Source: Clostridium vincentii
GTDB taxonomy: Bacteria; Bacillota; Clostridia; Clostridiales; Clostridiaceae
Assembly: GCF_002995745.1 (NCBI RefSeq)
Contig: NZ_PVXQ01000010.1
Location: 33,929 to 97,928, forward strand
Length of the DNA stretch: 64,000 nucleotides
Reading direction: 5' to 3'
The notes below the pieces were generated by a model. The model made no database searches. It was not told the DNA's origin and saw only the letters and a list, made by a program, of their open reading frames with translations. This document shows positions 26,784 to 36,261 of the stretch, one piece after another (the first letter of the stretch is position 1; the number at the start of each line of letters is the position of its first letter). Position numbers and translations under genes: made by a program.

Positions 26784-27140
26784 CTACTTTTTAAAATTAA
26801 TAATAGCCACACCTAATAAGATTAGTATACTTCCTGCAATTTTTGATAAAGTTAAGGTTTCCTTAAATATCAATACTGCTAATATAAATGTTGCTACTGA
26901 TATTACTCCAGTTGTTACCGGAACAATATATGTAAGATCAAACTTAGATATCAAGAACATATACATTAAAAAACTACATACATAACTCAATAACCCTAAT
27001 ATGGATATAAAACTTATTTTAAAACTAGACATTCCAATAGAAATTGACACTAAAGGTTCCTTTTCTACTCCTAACTTGAATAAAATTACCCCAGATACCG
27101 TAAGTACCATATATACGCCTATTAATATATAATTTACCAT
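26784..27140 (-). CDS. SMR/EamA-like small membrane protein, probable lipid-sugar flippase
   Basis: Start set at 27140 (MVNYILIG), with AAGGAG six bases before. The frame extends upstream into the previous gene without a site. 118 residues and four membrane segments in the pattern of small multidrug resistance or ArnE/ArnF proteins (YIVPVTTGVISVATFILAVLIFKETLTLSKIAGSIL contains the usual fourth-helix block). In this setting, after a polyprenyl-phosphate sugar synthase pair, a role in moving the lipid-linked sugar across the membrane is more likely than drug efflux. That is inference. Confidence 0.75.
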   Translation of the reverse strand: MVNYILIGVYMVLTVSGVILFKLGVEKEPLVSISIGMSSFKISFISILGLLSYVCSFLMYMFLISKFDLTYIVPVTTGVISVATFILAVLIFKETLTLSKIAGSILILLGVAIINFKK

Positions 27141-27156
27141 CTTCGACTCCTTCATA

Positions 27157-27525
27157 TTACACCATTTCATCCTTTTTTTCATCAGATAAGTCTCTAACTT
27201 GCTTCTCTAATAAGCCCAATTTTTGAGTTAAAACTCTAACTGTTTGGTTTAAACCTGAAACAATAGATGTTAGAGTAATCAGTATTATAAGTACAAACAT
27301 ACCTGCTAATATTAATGCACTATTTATAGGAGTATCAATCCCAATAATACTTGATATAAAATACATTGATGTTGGAAAAATTGTAACTATAAGCAAGACT
27401 ATAGCTGCAATTAGCCATAATAAAGTATACTTTAAATTTAATTTTTTCTTTTTAAGCAAATGTATAATAATAACTAAATATATTATTATAGCTACGATAA
27501 AAAATATCTGTAATTTTGAATTCAA
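27157..27525 (-). CDS. DUF2304 family small membrane protein (GacJ-like)
   Basis: Start set at the TTG at 27525, which has AGGAGG seven bases upstream. The ATG at 27549 has none. 122 residues with three membrane segments and a charged C-terminal coil (TQKLGLLEKQVRDLSDE). DUF2304 proteins pair with GT2 polyprenyl-phosphate sugar synthases. In group A Streptococcus the GacJ protein of this type stimulates GacI. Here the GT2 partner is the gene just upstream (27637-28344), which supports the same partnership. The stop lies 17 bp before the SMR gene start. Confidence 0.8.
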   Translation of the reverse strand: MNSKLQIFFIVAIIIYLVIIIHLLKKKKLNLKYTLLWLIAAIVLLIVTIFPTSMYFISSIIGIDTPINSALILAGMFVLIILITLTSIVSGLNQTVRVLTQKLGLLEKQVRDLSDEKKDEMV

Positions 27526-27583
27526 TGTAAACCCTCCTAAGAACTTCACTATATATTTTATTTTGAATAAATTTATTTAAACA

Positions 27584-27621
27584 TTAATGAAAGATAACGC
27601 AATAGCATTATCTTTCATTAA
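27584..27621 (-). terminator. dyad between the GT2 and DUF2304 genes
   Basis: A 14-bp perfect stem (27584-27597 with 27608-27621, core AATGAAAGATAA). The minus-strand tail is AT-rich without a clean T run. It could lower expression of the four downstream genes. Confidence 0.5.
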
Positions 27622-27636
27622 GATTCTATATGAAAA

Positions 27637-28344
27637 TTAACGGGAAAACTTCCGCCTATTGCTTAGCCTACATAATATTATTGCTAATGAAACCTTTATC
27701 ATATAGTATACTGATGTAGAAGTATTAATAGATGATTCTCCTTCTTTTCTCTCATGCATTATAACTGGAACCTCTTTAACCCTGTATCCGTTTAAAACGC
27801 TGTCAATTATAGCCTCAGGTTCAGGATAGTCTTGTGCATAAACATCTGCAAACCTTTTGGTTAAATCTTTTGAAGTAGCTCTAAATCCACTTGTAGTATC
27901 AGTAATTTCTTGTCTACAGCATAATTTTATGAGCCCTTTAAGGAAATTTATCCCTAGTCTTCTCATAAAGGATGTTTGGAATCCTTCTTTTTCTATAAAT
28001 CTTGATCCAATTACCATATCAGCCTCACCATTTATTATTGGTTCAATTAGCTTTTCTATGTATATAGGATCATGCTGTCCATCACCATCAATCTGAATCG
28101 CTATATCATAATTGTTTTCAACAGCATATCTGTATCCAGTCTGAACTCCGCCACCTATTCCTAAATTTACCGGCAGTGATATATAATTAAATCCATTGTC
28201 TTTAATTATCTTTTCTGTGGAATCTTTAGAACAATCATTAATAATGATATAGTCTACATTACTACATTTTTGTTGTAAATTTTCAACTACACCAATAATA
28301 TTTTTTTCTTCATTATAAGCTGGAATAATTACTAATATCTTCAT
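27637..28344 (-). CDS. DPM1-like GT2, polyprenyl-phosphate sugar synthase (GacI-like)
   Basis: 235 residues, GT2 of the dolichol-phosphate-mannose synthase type. Motifs: VIIPAYNEEKNI, INDCSKDST, the metal-binding DGDGQHDP at about 89-96, GSRF and the C-terminal VPVIMHERKEGESS. There is at most one weak hydrophobic stretch near the C-terminus, so membrane contact probably comes from the DUF2304 partner. It should transfer a sugar from a nucleotide donor to undecaprenyl phosphate. It is the first gene of the module and has GGGTGAT before the ATG. Confidence 0.88.
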   Translation of the reverse strand: MKILVIIPAYNEEKNIIGVVENLQQKCSNVDYIIINDCSKDSTEKIIKDNGFNYISLPVNLGIGGGVQTGYRYAVENNYDIAIQIDGDGQHDPIYIEKLIEPIINGEADMVIGSRFIEKEGFQTSFMRRLGINFLKGLIKLCCRQEITDTTSGFRATSKDLTKRFADVYAQDYPEPEAIIDSVLNGYRVKEVPVIMHERKEGESSINTSTSVYYMIKVSLAIILCRLSNRRKFSR

Positions 28345-28456
28345 TTAATCACCCTGTATTCTTATATATGTATACTACATATATCTTAAATTTAAATAGT
28401 CCTTTATGTAGTTTATCATATTTTTTTATAGGTGTAAAGGTTGTAAAACATTGTAT

Positions 28457-28504
28457 AAAAAAACCATTAAGTAGCTTTATTTTTCCACTACTTAATGGTT
28501 TTTT
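28457..28504 (-). terminator. terminator of the amidase gene
   Basis: A 16-bp stem (28459-28474 with 28488-28503) followed on the minus strand by seven Ts. It separates the amidase from the GT2 module. Confidence 0.9.
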
Positions 28505-28511
28505 AAATATT

Positions 28512-31500
28512 TTAGTATCTAGCTTTAACAGCTGAAGTAATACCATTTACTTCTGCTTGCTGGATACTAGCATTATTTAATAAGCTTGCTTCTGTAGGAT
28601 TTGTTAAGAATCCACATTCAACAAGTATTGCTGGCATTTTAGTATTTCTAAGAACTGATAAGCTATATCCTAAAGAGGATACATCTCCCTTTCCGCCCTT
28701 ATTAATAAATCCGGTATTTGCACTCATACTACTTGCTGTTGCTATTGCTAAATCTCTTCCTTTTGATATTTTATCTGCATTTTGTACTACAGATGCATCA
28801 TCTGGGGTAGTTCTCTGAGTATAATATACCTCTGAACCTCTAGCGCTTGAGCTAGGGCTTGCATTATGATGAATACTGATAAATAAATCAGCATTCAAGC
28901 TATTAGCAATTACAGCTCTGTTTTTCAAACTAGTAGATAAATCAATAGTACTCCTATCTAGGGCACTTCTTGTTAAAACTACTGCATATCCTTGAGCTTT
29001 AAGTGTGCTTTCAAGTCTTAATGCAACTGCCATGTTCATTACTGTCTCATCATACTTTACTCCATTAATAATTGACACAGCTCCATAATCCCCACCGTAG
29101 TTGTGACCTGGATCTACTACTATTAACTTTGTCTTTGATTTATTATAAAATTCTCTTTCCATGCTATTTTTGCTTCCATCAACAGCTATAACTTCAACTT
29201 TTATAGTGTGTTTACCTGCCGCTAATGAACTAACATTAACTTTTGATTGATATCCACTGGTTTCAGTTGCTTGATAGTTTTTGTAAGCATTTTTAACATC
29301 TAGTCTGCTTATTCCAATGGTAGCACTACTCTTAAACACTCCATCAATATATATATTAACAGCCGTTGTTTTAGAATCATTTGTGCCCCATCCACTTATT
29401 TGAACTTCATTACTAGTTATTACAGTTCCATCTGATGGTTCATCAATGGATCCAATAGGCGCATTTCTATTTACAGTAATGTTTTTTTGACTTTTGCCAA
29501 CTGTACCATCTTTTGAAATTTCCTGTGTTGTAATCACTGCTGTTCCTCTTGGAATATTTGTAATATCCACTGATAATTCATATCCACTTTTTGCTATATT
29601 CATGTAATTAGCATAAGCAGAACTAACATCAGCTCTTGCAAAACTAGGAACAACTGTACCTTTTAATATGCCATTTACATATACTTTAACTTCCTTGACT
29701 CCAGCTCCTGAAATCGCCCAGCCGCTTACTTTCATAGTATTACCATTAATTGAATAACCTTCAACTGTTCCTAAAGAATCTAAATTCTGTACTTGTATAT
29801 TTCTTACTTGAGTACTTATAGTATTATCATTAGATACTTCTTCAACCTTAATTACTCTCTTTCCTGGCGCCACATTAGATATATCAACTAATGCTTCATA
29901 TCCACTTTTATCTGCATTAGGATAGTTTGGGAAAGCGTTTTTAATATCTGGTCTAATTACATTTGGTGTCAAAGTATTTTTCAATACTCCATCAACATAT
30001 ATTTTAATTTGTTTGACCCCTGTAGGTGATAAAGCCCAGCCTCTAACTTTCATAGACTTACCTTTTACAATACCACTTTCATTAGGTTCATCGATTCTTC
30101 CTACTGTTGTATTAACCTTTTTAATATTTATAGTTCTATTAGAAACATTAACACTATTGTCATTTGCTATCTCTTCAGTCCTAATAACTTTGTTTCCACC
30201 TGCTACATCTGATAAATCTACCATTACTTCATAGCCACTTGTTCCTGCATTTGGATAATTTGAGAAAGCATTCTTAATATCTGGTCTTGAATTGCTTGGT
30301 ACTACTGTTCCTTTTAGCACTTCATTAACATAGATATTAACTTTTTTAATTCCTGAAGGAGCTATTGCCCAGCCTCTTACTTTTACAGAAGTTGCTGTTA
30401 CTTCTTTTCCTTCAGATGGTTCATCTATTCTACCTAAAGCTGATACCTTTTTCACATTAATTTTTCTTTCAGAAATATTAACGCTATTATCATTAGCTAT
30501 CTCTTCTGCTCTAATAACCTTGCTTCCAACTGCTATGCCTGATAAATCTACCATTACTTCATAGCCACTTGTTCCTGCATTTGGATAATTTGAGAAAGCA
30601 TTCTTAATATCCGGTCTTGAAGTGCTTGGTACTACCGTTCCTTTTAGTACTCCGTCAACATAAATGTTAACTTTTTTTATTCCTGAAGGAGCTATTGCCC
30701 AACCTCTTACTTTTACTGAAGTTGAGGTTACATCATTCCCTTCAGACGGTTCATCTATTCTACCTAAAGATGATAATTTTTTAATATTAATTTTTCTTTC
30801 AGAAACATTGATACTATTATCATTTGATATCTCTTCAGTTTTTATAACCTTGCTTCCGCCTGCTATATCTGATAAATCTACCATTAATTCATAGCCACTT
30901 GTTTCTGCTCCTGGGTATTTTGAAAAAGCATTTTTGATATCCAGTCTTGATTTATTGGGAGTTACAGTTCCCTTTAACTTTCCATCAACATATACTTTAA
31001 CTTCTTTAACTCCAGTGCTAGAAATTGCCCAACCTCTTACCTTAATACTGTTAGCACTAATATTTTCGCCTTCATTAGGCTCATCTATTCTTGCTACAGC
31101 TTGCAATCTCTTAACAACTATAGTTTTTGTTTGTTTAAGTACTGTTGCATCATTACCAACCTGTTCTACTGTTACAGTTTTAGTTCCAGCTGATAATTGA
31201 CTGATATCTACATCTAATTTATAGCCACTAGTACTTGTGTTAGAATATGATTGTTTATAGATAGATGCTACATCAGGCCTATTTAATCCAATAGTTGCTT
31301 TCCCCTTTAATACTCCATCAATATAAACCTTTACTTCTTTAACCCCTGAAGGATTAATAGACCATCCGCTTACAGTAAGAGTGTTACCGTTAACTTGTTG
31401 ATTTAAAGAAGGTTCTTCTATATTACCTATTAATTCCTTACTGTTGCCAAGATCAGATAAACTGCTCCCTTGAAGCTTATTTAGAGTATTATATCTAGTC

Positions 31501-32057
31501 ATTATCTCTACTCCATAACTTGTACTTGGGGCCCACTTTCCGCCAAGAGCTGTTACAGTTTTAGCTATTCCGCTAATACTTGTAAAATGCCTTGGATCAT
31601 AAGTACTCTTTCTTGGATATCCTGATGCACCTGCATATAATGCTAAATGATCTAGATGAGCTTGTACACCCTCATCCCAAGAATTAAATTTCTGGTGCAC
31701 ATTAAGATCAGCATCATCTCCTCCAGTAGTAGTTTTTAAGCCACATGGATTATTATATGATTCATCTATTACTCCACCAAATTTTCCATACCCAGTCTCT
31801 TTTGCTGCTTGAATATATGCAACTGCTGGATTAACCTCTCCATGCGCAGACGCATACTTCCAATATAAATCAGCTAATCCTATAAATGTGCTAGTTGCTC
31901 CATTACTCTTGGCCCAGGTCTTAGCTACATCTACAGTTATTGCTGTACTAGATACTATGTTAATGTTATCTGCTGCTTGTACCATTCCAATTGGAAGTAA
32001 ATTGTAGATAAATGTAACTAAAATCACAAAAACTAAGGACTTTTTCTTTCTCCGCAT
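28512..32057 (-). CDS. bifunctional wall hydrolase: glucosaminidase-like domain, seven Ig-like repeats, Amidase_3
   Basis: Start set at 32057 (MRRKKKSLVF) behind GGGGGG; the ATG at 32111 lacks a site. 1181 residues. Signal peptide to about 30; glucosaminidase-family domain about 35-190 (VAYIQAAKETGYGKFGG with the catalytic-type Glu); seven repeats of about 100 residues (about 200-950), each opening IDEP and containing a GWA-[IL] strand and VY[VI]-[DN]GVLKG; then N-acetylmuramoyl-L-alanine amidase of the Amidase_3 (zinc) family, with VVDPGHN, YDE, ISIHHNAS and the catalytic VECGF. It should cut both glycan and peptide links in peptidoglycan outside the cell. It lies between two glycan gene blocks and has terminators on both sides. 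Confidence 0.92.
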   Translation of the reverse strand: MRRKKKSLVFVILVTFIYNLLPIGMVQAADNINIVSSTAITVDVAKTWAKSNGATSTFIGLADLYWKYASAHGEVNPAVAYIQAAKETGYGKFGGVIDESYNNPCGLKTTTGGDDADLNVHQKFNSWDEGVQAHLDHLALYAGASGYPRKSTYDPRHFTSISGIAKTVTALGGKWAPSTSYGVEIMTRYNTLNKLQGSSLSDLGNSKELIGNIEEPSLNQQVNGNTLTVSGWSINPSGVKEVKVYIDGVLKGKATIGLNRPDVASIYKQSYSNTSTSGYKLDVDISQLSAGTKTVTVEQVGNDATVLKQTKTIVVKRLQAVARIDEPNEGENISANSIKVRGWAISSTGVKEVKVYVDGKLKGTVTPNKSRLDIKNAFSKYPGAETSGYELMVDLSDIAGGSKVIKTEEISNDNSINVSERKINIKKLSSLGRIDEPSEGNDVTSTSVKVRGWAIAPSGIKKVNIYVDGVLKGTVVPSTSRPDIKNAFSNYPNAGTSGYEVMVDLSGIAVGSKVIRAEEIANDNSVNISERKINVKKVSALGRIDEPSEGKEVTATSVKVRGWAIAPSGIKKVNIYVNEVLKGTVVPSNSRPDIKNAFSNYPNAGTSGYEVMVDLSDVAGGNKVIRTEEIANDNSVNVSNRTINIKKVNTTVGRIDEPNESGIVKGKSMKVRGWALSPTGVKQIKIYVDGVLKNTLTPNVIRPDIKNAFPNYPNADKSGYEALVDISNVAPGKRVIKVEEVSNDNTISTQVRNIQVQNLDSLGTVEGYSINGNTMKVSGWAISGAGVKEVKVYVNGILKGTVVPSFARADVSSAYANYMNIAKSGYELSVDITNIPRGTAVITTQEISKDGTVGKSQKNITVNRNAPIGSIDEPSDGTVITSNEVQISGWGTNDSKTTAVNIYIDGVFKSSATIGISRLDVKNAYKNYQATETSGYQSKVNVSSLAAGKHTIKVEVIAVDGSKNSMEREFYNKSKTKLIVVDPGHNYGGDYGAVSIINGVKYDETVMNMAVALRLESTLKAQGYAVVLTRSALDRSTIDLSTSLKNRAVIANSLNADLFISIHHNASPSSSARGSEVYYTQRTTPDDASVVQNADKISKGRDLAIATASSMSANTGFINKGGKGDVSSLGYSLSVLRNTKMPAILVECGFLTNPTEASLLNNASIQQAEVNGITSAVKARY
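29160..31440 (-). repeat. seven Ig-like coding repeats, some nearly identical in DNA
   Basis: The repeat period is about 300-320 bp. The units around 30241-30360 and 30545-30665 are almost identical over more than 100 bp, much closer than the outer units. This indicates recent duplication or gene conversion and probable copy-number variation between strains. Confidence 0.85.
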
Positions 32058-32222
32058 TTTCTTCCCCCCTTTCGTCATAAAATAATATGTTCCCACATCA
32101 AATTCTAGCATATTATGGGTGCATGGTAAATCATTTTTATTTTTTTATATAGAATATTTTTACTTATTTTGCATCTATTTCTTTCTAAAACAGTTATTTG
32201 GTGTTTTATTTACAATAACCCT

Positions 32223-32260
32223 AAAAAAAATATAGTTAGCCGATTTCTCAGCTAACTATA
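32223..32260 (-). terminator. terminator of the polysaccharide operon
   Basis: A 10-bp perfect stem (32231-32240 with 32251-32260) followed on the minus strand by eight Ts, just after rfbD. It is the first strong terminator after rfbC and marks the operon end. Confidence 0.9.
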
Positions 32261-32269
32261 ACTTGTTAC

Positions 32270-33160
32270 TTATTTTTGGTTTTTCATAAACATTTCAATA
32301 GCTTCTTCCCAATTTCTCATTTCATCTCCAACAGTGCATCTAAGCATCATGTTATCTAATGAAGAGTACTCCGGTCTCTTAGCTGAGTTTGGGTAATCAT
32401 CGGAATATTCAGCAGAAGTACAAGGATTTACTATGCACTTTTCTCCTGATAATTCCATAATCTTTTTAGCGAAATCATACCAGCTGCATTCGCCTTCACC
32501 AGTACAATGATATACTCCATACTCTTCAGTATTTACAAGTTTAAGAATATGATAAGCTAAGTCATTAGCATTTGTAGGATTTCCCCTTTGATCATTTACA
32601 ACTTTTATAGAATCCTTATTTTTACCTAAGGTCATCATTGTATAAACAAAGTTCTTTCCAACATATCCATATAACCAAGCAGTTCTTACTATAAAGAACT
32701 TAGAAGAAAATTCTCTTACATAATCTTCACCCATTAGCTTAGTTGTACCATAAGCACTAGTTGGCTCTGGTTTATCATATTCAGCTAAAGGAACACTTCC
32801 TATTCCTGAAAAGACATAATCTGTAGATACATGAAGTAGCTTTGCCCCTATTTTTTCAGCTGCAATAGCTAAATTTCTTGCACCTAATGCGTTTACCTTA
32901 AAGGCTGCATCCTTATTGCTTTCACATCCATCAACGTTTGTGAAGGCTGCACAATTAATAATGGCATCTGGCTTTTCTTTCAACATAAATTCATTAACTT
33001 TTGCTATATCAGTAATATCTAATTCATCAACATCAACATATATTGTTTCACAATTTTTATAGTCTACTGGACATTTACCTATTTCAGCTTCTCCCGAAGT
33101 TAAAATAGTCTTAAATTCATTAGCTAATTGTCCTTTTCCACCTGTAATTACTATTTTCAT
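32270..33160 (-). CDS. rfbD: dTDP-4-dehydrorhamnose reductase
   Basis: Last step of dTDP-L-rhamnose synthesis: NADPH-dependent reduction of the 4-keto group. 296 residues, extended SDR fold, with the nucleotide loop GGKGQLANEF, the family block VSTDYVFSG, the catalytic YGTTK (Tyr-xxx-Lys) and RTAWLYG. Start behind GGGTGAT. It follows rfbA by 24 bp and is the last gene of the operon. rfbA and rfbD lie about 13 kb from rfbB and rfbC, at the opposite end of the same operon. Confidence 0.96.
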   Translation of the reverse strand: MKIVITGGKGQLANEFKTILTSGEAEIGKCPVDYKNCETIYVDVDELDITDIAKVNEFMLKEKPDAIINCAAFTNVDGCESNKDAAFKVNALGARNLAIAAEKIGAKLLHVSTDYVFSGIGSVPLAEYDKPEPTSAYGTTKLMGEDYVREFSSKFFIVRTAWLYGYVGKNFVYTMMTLGKNKDSIKVVNDQRGNPTNANDLAYHILKLVNTEEYGVYHCTGEGECSWYDFAKKIMELSGEKCIVNPCTSAEYSDDYPNSAKRPEYSSLDNMMLRCTVGDEMRNWEEAIEMFMKNQK

Positions 33161-33184
33161 TGTATAATCACCCTACAATCTAAA

Positions 33185-34066
33185 TTATTTTTTACTTTCT
33201 AATTCTTCTATTACATCAAGTAAGTATGTTCCATAACCAGTCTTAAGTAAAGGCTGTGCTAATTCTCTAACCTTATCTGCACTAATCCAGCCTTGTCTAT
33301 AAGCTATTTCTTCAAGACAAGCTATATAAGTTCCTTGAGTATTTTGAACTGCTTCAACAAAGTTTGAAGCTTGAAGCATTGATGCATGAGTTCCTGTATC
33401 AAGCCATGCCATACCACGTCCAAGAAGTTGAACCTTTAAAGTTTCTTCCTTCATATATACTATATTTAAATCAGTAATTTCTAATTCACCTCTAGAGGAT
33501 GGCTTTAATGCCTTTGCCTTTGCAACTACAGTATTATCATAGAAATATAATCCTGGAACAGCATATTTTGACTTTGGTTGTTCTGGCTTTTCTTCTAATG
33601 ATATAACTTTACCATCTTCATCAAATTCAACAACACCAAAAGATTTTGGATTTTGAACATAATATCCGAATACATAAGCACCCTCATTAAGCTCTGAAGC
33701 CTTCTTTAAGTGAGATGAGAAGTTTTGTCCGTAGAATATATTATCTCCTAAAATTAGAGATACAGAATCATCTCCTATAAACTTTTCTCCAATTATAAAT
33801 GCTTCTGCTAGGCCATTAGGTTGTTCTTGAACTGCATATTCAATATTTAATCCAAGATCACTACCATCTTTAAAAAGTTCTTTAAATGTAACTATATCTC
33901 TTGGAGTTGATATAATTAATATATCTTTTATTCCTGTCAGCATTAATACTGACATAGGATAATAAATCATTGGCTTATCATAAATTGGAACCATTTGCTT
34001 AGACATTGCTTTTGTAACGGGGTATAGTCTTGTACCAGACCCTCCAGCTAATATTATACCTTTCAA
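33185..34066 (-). CDS. rfbA: glucose-1-phosphate thymidylyltransferase
   Basis: First step of dTDP-L-rhamnose synthesis, joining glucose-1-phosphate and dTTP. 293 residues with the signature [26 protein letters not shown], the sugar-binding EEKPEQPKS, and [12 protein letters not shown]. It begins at a TTG with GAGGGTGA upstream. 76 bp separate it from the preceding membrane protein gene, with no terminator. Confidence 0.97.
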   Translation of the reverse strand: MKGIILAGGSGTRLYPVTKAMSKQMVPIYDKPMIYYPMSVLMLTGIKDILIISTPRDIVTFKELFKDGSDLGLNIEYAVQEQPNGLAEAFIIGEKFIGDDSVSLILGDNIFYGQNFSSHLKKASELNEGAYVFGYYVQNPKSFGVVEFDEDGKVISLEEKPEQPKSKYAVPGLYFYDNTVVAKAKALKPSSRGELEITDLNIVYMKEETLKVQLLGRGMAWLDTGTHASMLQASNFVEAVQNTQGTYIACLEEIAYRQGWISADKVRELAQPLLKTGYGTYLLDVIEELESKK

Positions 34067-34142
34067 ATTGCTTCACCCTCTCTTATTCATATTGTATGAA
34101 TTATACCATATCTATACTAAATTATATATTTTTTCATTTTTT

Positions 34143-36218
34143 TTAGGAAACATACTCATAAATATATACATTATCTATAGTATTAAAATATAATTCTTCA
34201 AAAATCGTCTCTCCATCTTTATTAAATTCACTTAAGTCATTACCACTCATAAAATACTTTATTCCTGTTTTATCTAGCTCATTTATATTAATATTAACTT
34301 TAACTACATCATTCTGAGCTAATTCAAAAGAATTTTCTTTCTCTGTAATTTCAACTATTATATGAGCAAATCTATTATATACATTTTCATACTCATTATT
34401 TTCATCTAAGCTTTGCCACATGTTTAAATCAGGATAATGATGTGCACTATTAAATACTTCAACACCATTTGCATTTAAAAATTCTCCTCCAACAAGGGAA
34501 TCTACAGCTGCCCATTTACCTGAATCCACTTCATTTATCCTGGTTATAGCCTTACTAACTTCTTTTTCATATATAGGAGCTACTCCGCTACAAACTGGAT
34601 TCACAAAAAATCCTGTTATCAGCATAAATACTACTACAAATGGTACCATCTCTTTTACATATCCTTTTACTATATAATAAATTAATATAGCAAATAGGAT
34701 AATAGCCATAATAGTACCTCCAGCTCCTAAATACTCATAGGCTTGACTCTTATATAATGGTATAAATAATATACCCAAAGAAACTACAGTAACTATAATA
34801 GCCATACTAGTCTTATTTTTCTTCTCTAGTAAATTAGGTAAAAGTAAGCAGATTAAATATGTTCCTGCTAGCCCTAAAGTAATCCTCATTCTAGACTCAG
34901 GTACATATGAAAATAATGTTATCTTAGCTAAGAATTCTGGATACTTAAACAATGTAAATGAACACATTATTAACATGAATACTACTACTGCTATTATAAG
35001 TTTATTATTCCGATCTTTCCTATTCCTAAAGAAGAATAAAATAATAACTACTGGCAATAGACTTATATATCCACTAAGCTCTGAACTATTTGCATAAGGT
35101 ACATCTTTATAGGGTAAGAGCCATCCAAACAAATAATTTCCTATACTAGCAAAATCTCGACTACCACCTAATTCTACTCTTGCTCCAGGATACACAGTTG
35201 AACTTAATAAAGTTAATGCATCCATAGCTGTATAAACAAAATATCCTATAACAGCAAAAATTAAAATAACTGATATCAAAAATATTGTTATATCTTTCCT
35301 TTTTATTTTATGCTTATTCTTTAATACAATAAACACCAGAAATATTAACGTTAAATACCCTAATGGAACTTGTATTGGAGGATATAAGGATATTACAAAT
35401 CCAATCCCTGCTATAATAAACAACAGGGTATTTACAATTTTTAATTTAACATTAGATGTCCGTAAATAGTAATATATACTTACAACTAGTGCTTGTGAAA
35501 AAATAATTAAATCTACTATTGAAGAAAACCACCATTGACTAGCAGATGCAAAGGTAATTAACATTGCTCCGATAACAGCTATACTCTTATTTCTTTTCCC
35601 AAGTATTAATGCCATTTCGTAAGAAAGTATAAATAGACCTAATAATTTAAGATTCCAGTACCAAGAAAGTCCTCTCTCTTTATCTAAGAAAAAGAATCCC
35701 CAATTAAAAGGTTTTCCTATATTTGTTATGTCAAGAGCAGGAGAATATGCTGACACAACAATATCTTGTCCATCTGATCTTATATTAGGGTTAATTCTTG
35801 AAAGAGTTCCTTCTCCAGTTACTTGGGATAAATAAATTGGAGTTTGAACTAACCACTCGTCTGATCTAACATCTCTCGGTACCCCTGCATAGACTGTTTT
35901 TATTTCTTGGCCTCCATAATCTTTATAATAATCATCCCAAATACCTATAGAAGATCCTTGGATTTTAAATAAAACTAATATTATAAATATTATTGCTAAA
36001 ATGTAATATCTTATTCTATGAATATTAAGTATATTTAAATATTTATTTTTTGTATTAATAACAATATAAACTGAACAATAAATTATTGTAATTAATATAT
36101 ATTTTAAATACACATGCCCATTAGAAGACTCACCATATTTACCAATATAATAATTAAGAATATATAAAATAAGTAGCGGTAAAATTGACCTTGTTATTTT
36201 ACTAGTTTTTTCTTTCAT
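34143..36218 (-). CDS. large polytopic membrane protein, GT-C-like
   Basis: 691 residues with about 14 membrane segments and a soluble C-terminal domain of about 130 residues. The first extracytoplasmic loop has the conserved-looking RSDEWLVQTPIYLSQ and later NPNIRSDGQD, a pattern seen in uncharacterised membrane proteins of rhamnose-polysaccharide clusters. The shape fits a GT-C glycosyltransferase that acts outside the membrane with a lipid-linked donor. I cannot assign its substrate. It is embedded in the operon between a GT2 and rfbA. A modification function (side-chain or phosphoglycerol-type addition) is possible. Confidence 0.65.
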   Translation of the reverse strand: MKEKTSKITRSILPLLILYILNYYIGKYGESSNGHVYLKYILITIIYCSVYIVINTKNKYLNILNIHRIRYYILAIIFIILVLFKIQGSSIGIWDDYYKDYGGQEIKTVYAGVPRDVRSDEWLVQTPIYLSQVTGEGTLSRINPNIRSDGQDIVVSAYSPALDITNIGKPFNWGFFFLDKERGLSWYWNLKLLGLFILSYEMALILGKRNKSIAVIGAMLITFASASQWWFSSIVDLIIFSQALVVSIYYYLRTSNVKLKIVNTLLFIIAGIGFVISLYPPIQVPLGYLTLIFLVFIVLKNKHKIKRKDITIFLISVILIFAVIGYFVYTAMDALTLLSSTVYPGARVELGGSRDFASIGNYLFGWLLPYKDVPYANSSELSGYISLLPVVIILFFFRNRKDRNNKLIIAVVVFMLIMCSFTLFKYPEFLAKITLFSYVPESRMRITLGLAGTYLICLLLPNLLEKKNKTSMAIIVTVVSLGILFIPLYKSQAYEYLGAGGTIMAIILFAILIYYIVKGYVKEMVPFVVVFMLITGFFVNPVCSGVAPIYEKEVSKAITRINEVDSGKWAAVDSLVGGEFLNANGVEVFNSAHHYPDLNMWQSLDENNEYENVYNRFAHIIVEITEKENSFELAQNDVVKVNININELDKTGIKYFMSGNDLSEFNKDGETIFEELYFNTIDNVYIYEYVS

Positions 36219-36261
36219 TTAGCACCTCCTATTTTTTCTAAATAAACTTATCAGTTGTTTT

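Noticed and set aside
26784..27140. Drug efflux by the SMR-like protein
   Set aside because: The operon context (GT2, DUF2304, DUF2142) favours lipid-linked sugar transport. Sequence alone cannot exclude efflux.
28349..28546. 65-codon minus-strand frame over the amidase terminator
   Set aside because: It spans the terminator hairpin, starts inside the amidase gene and has no ribosome binding site.
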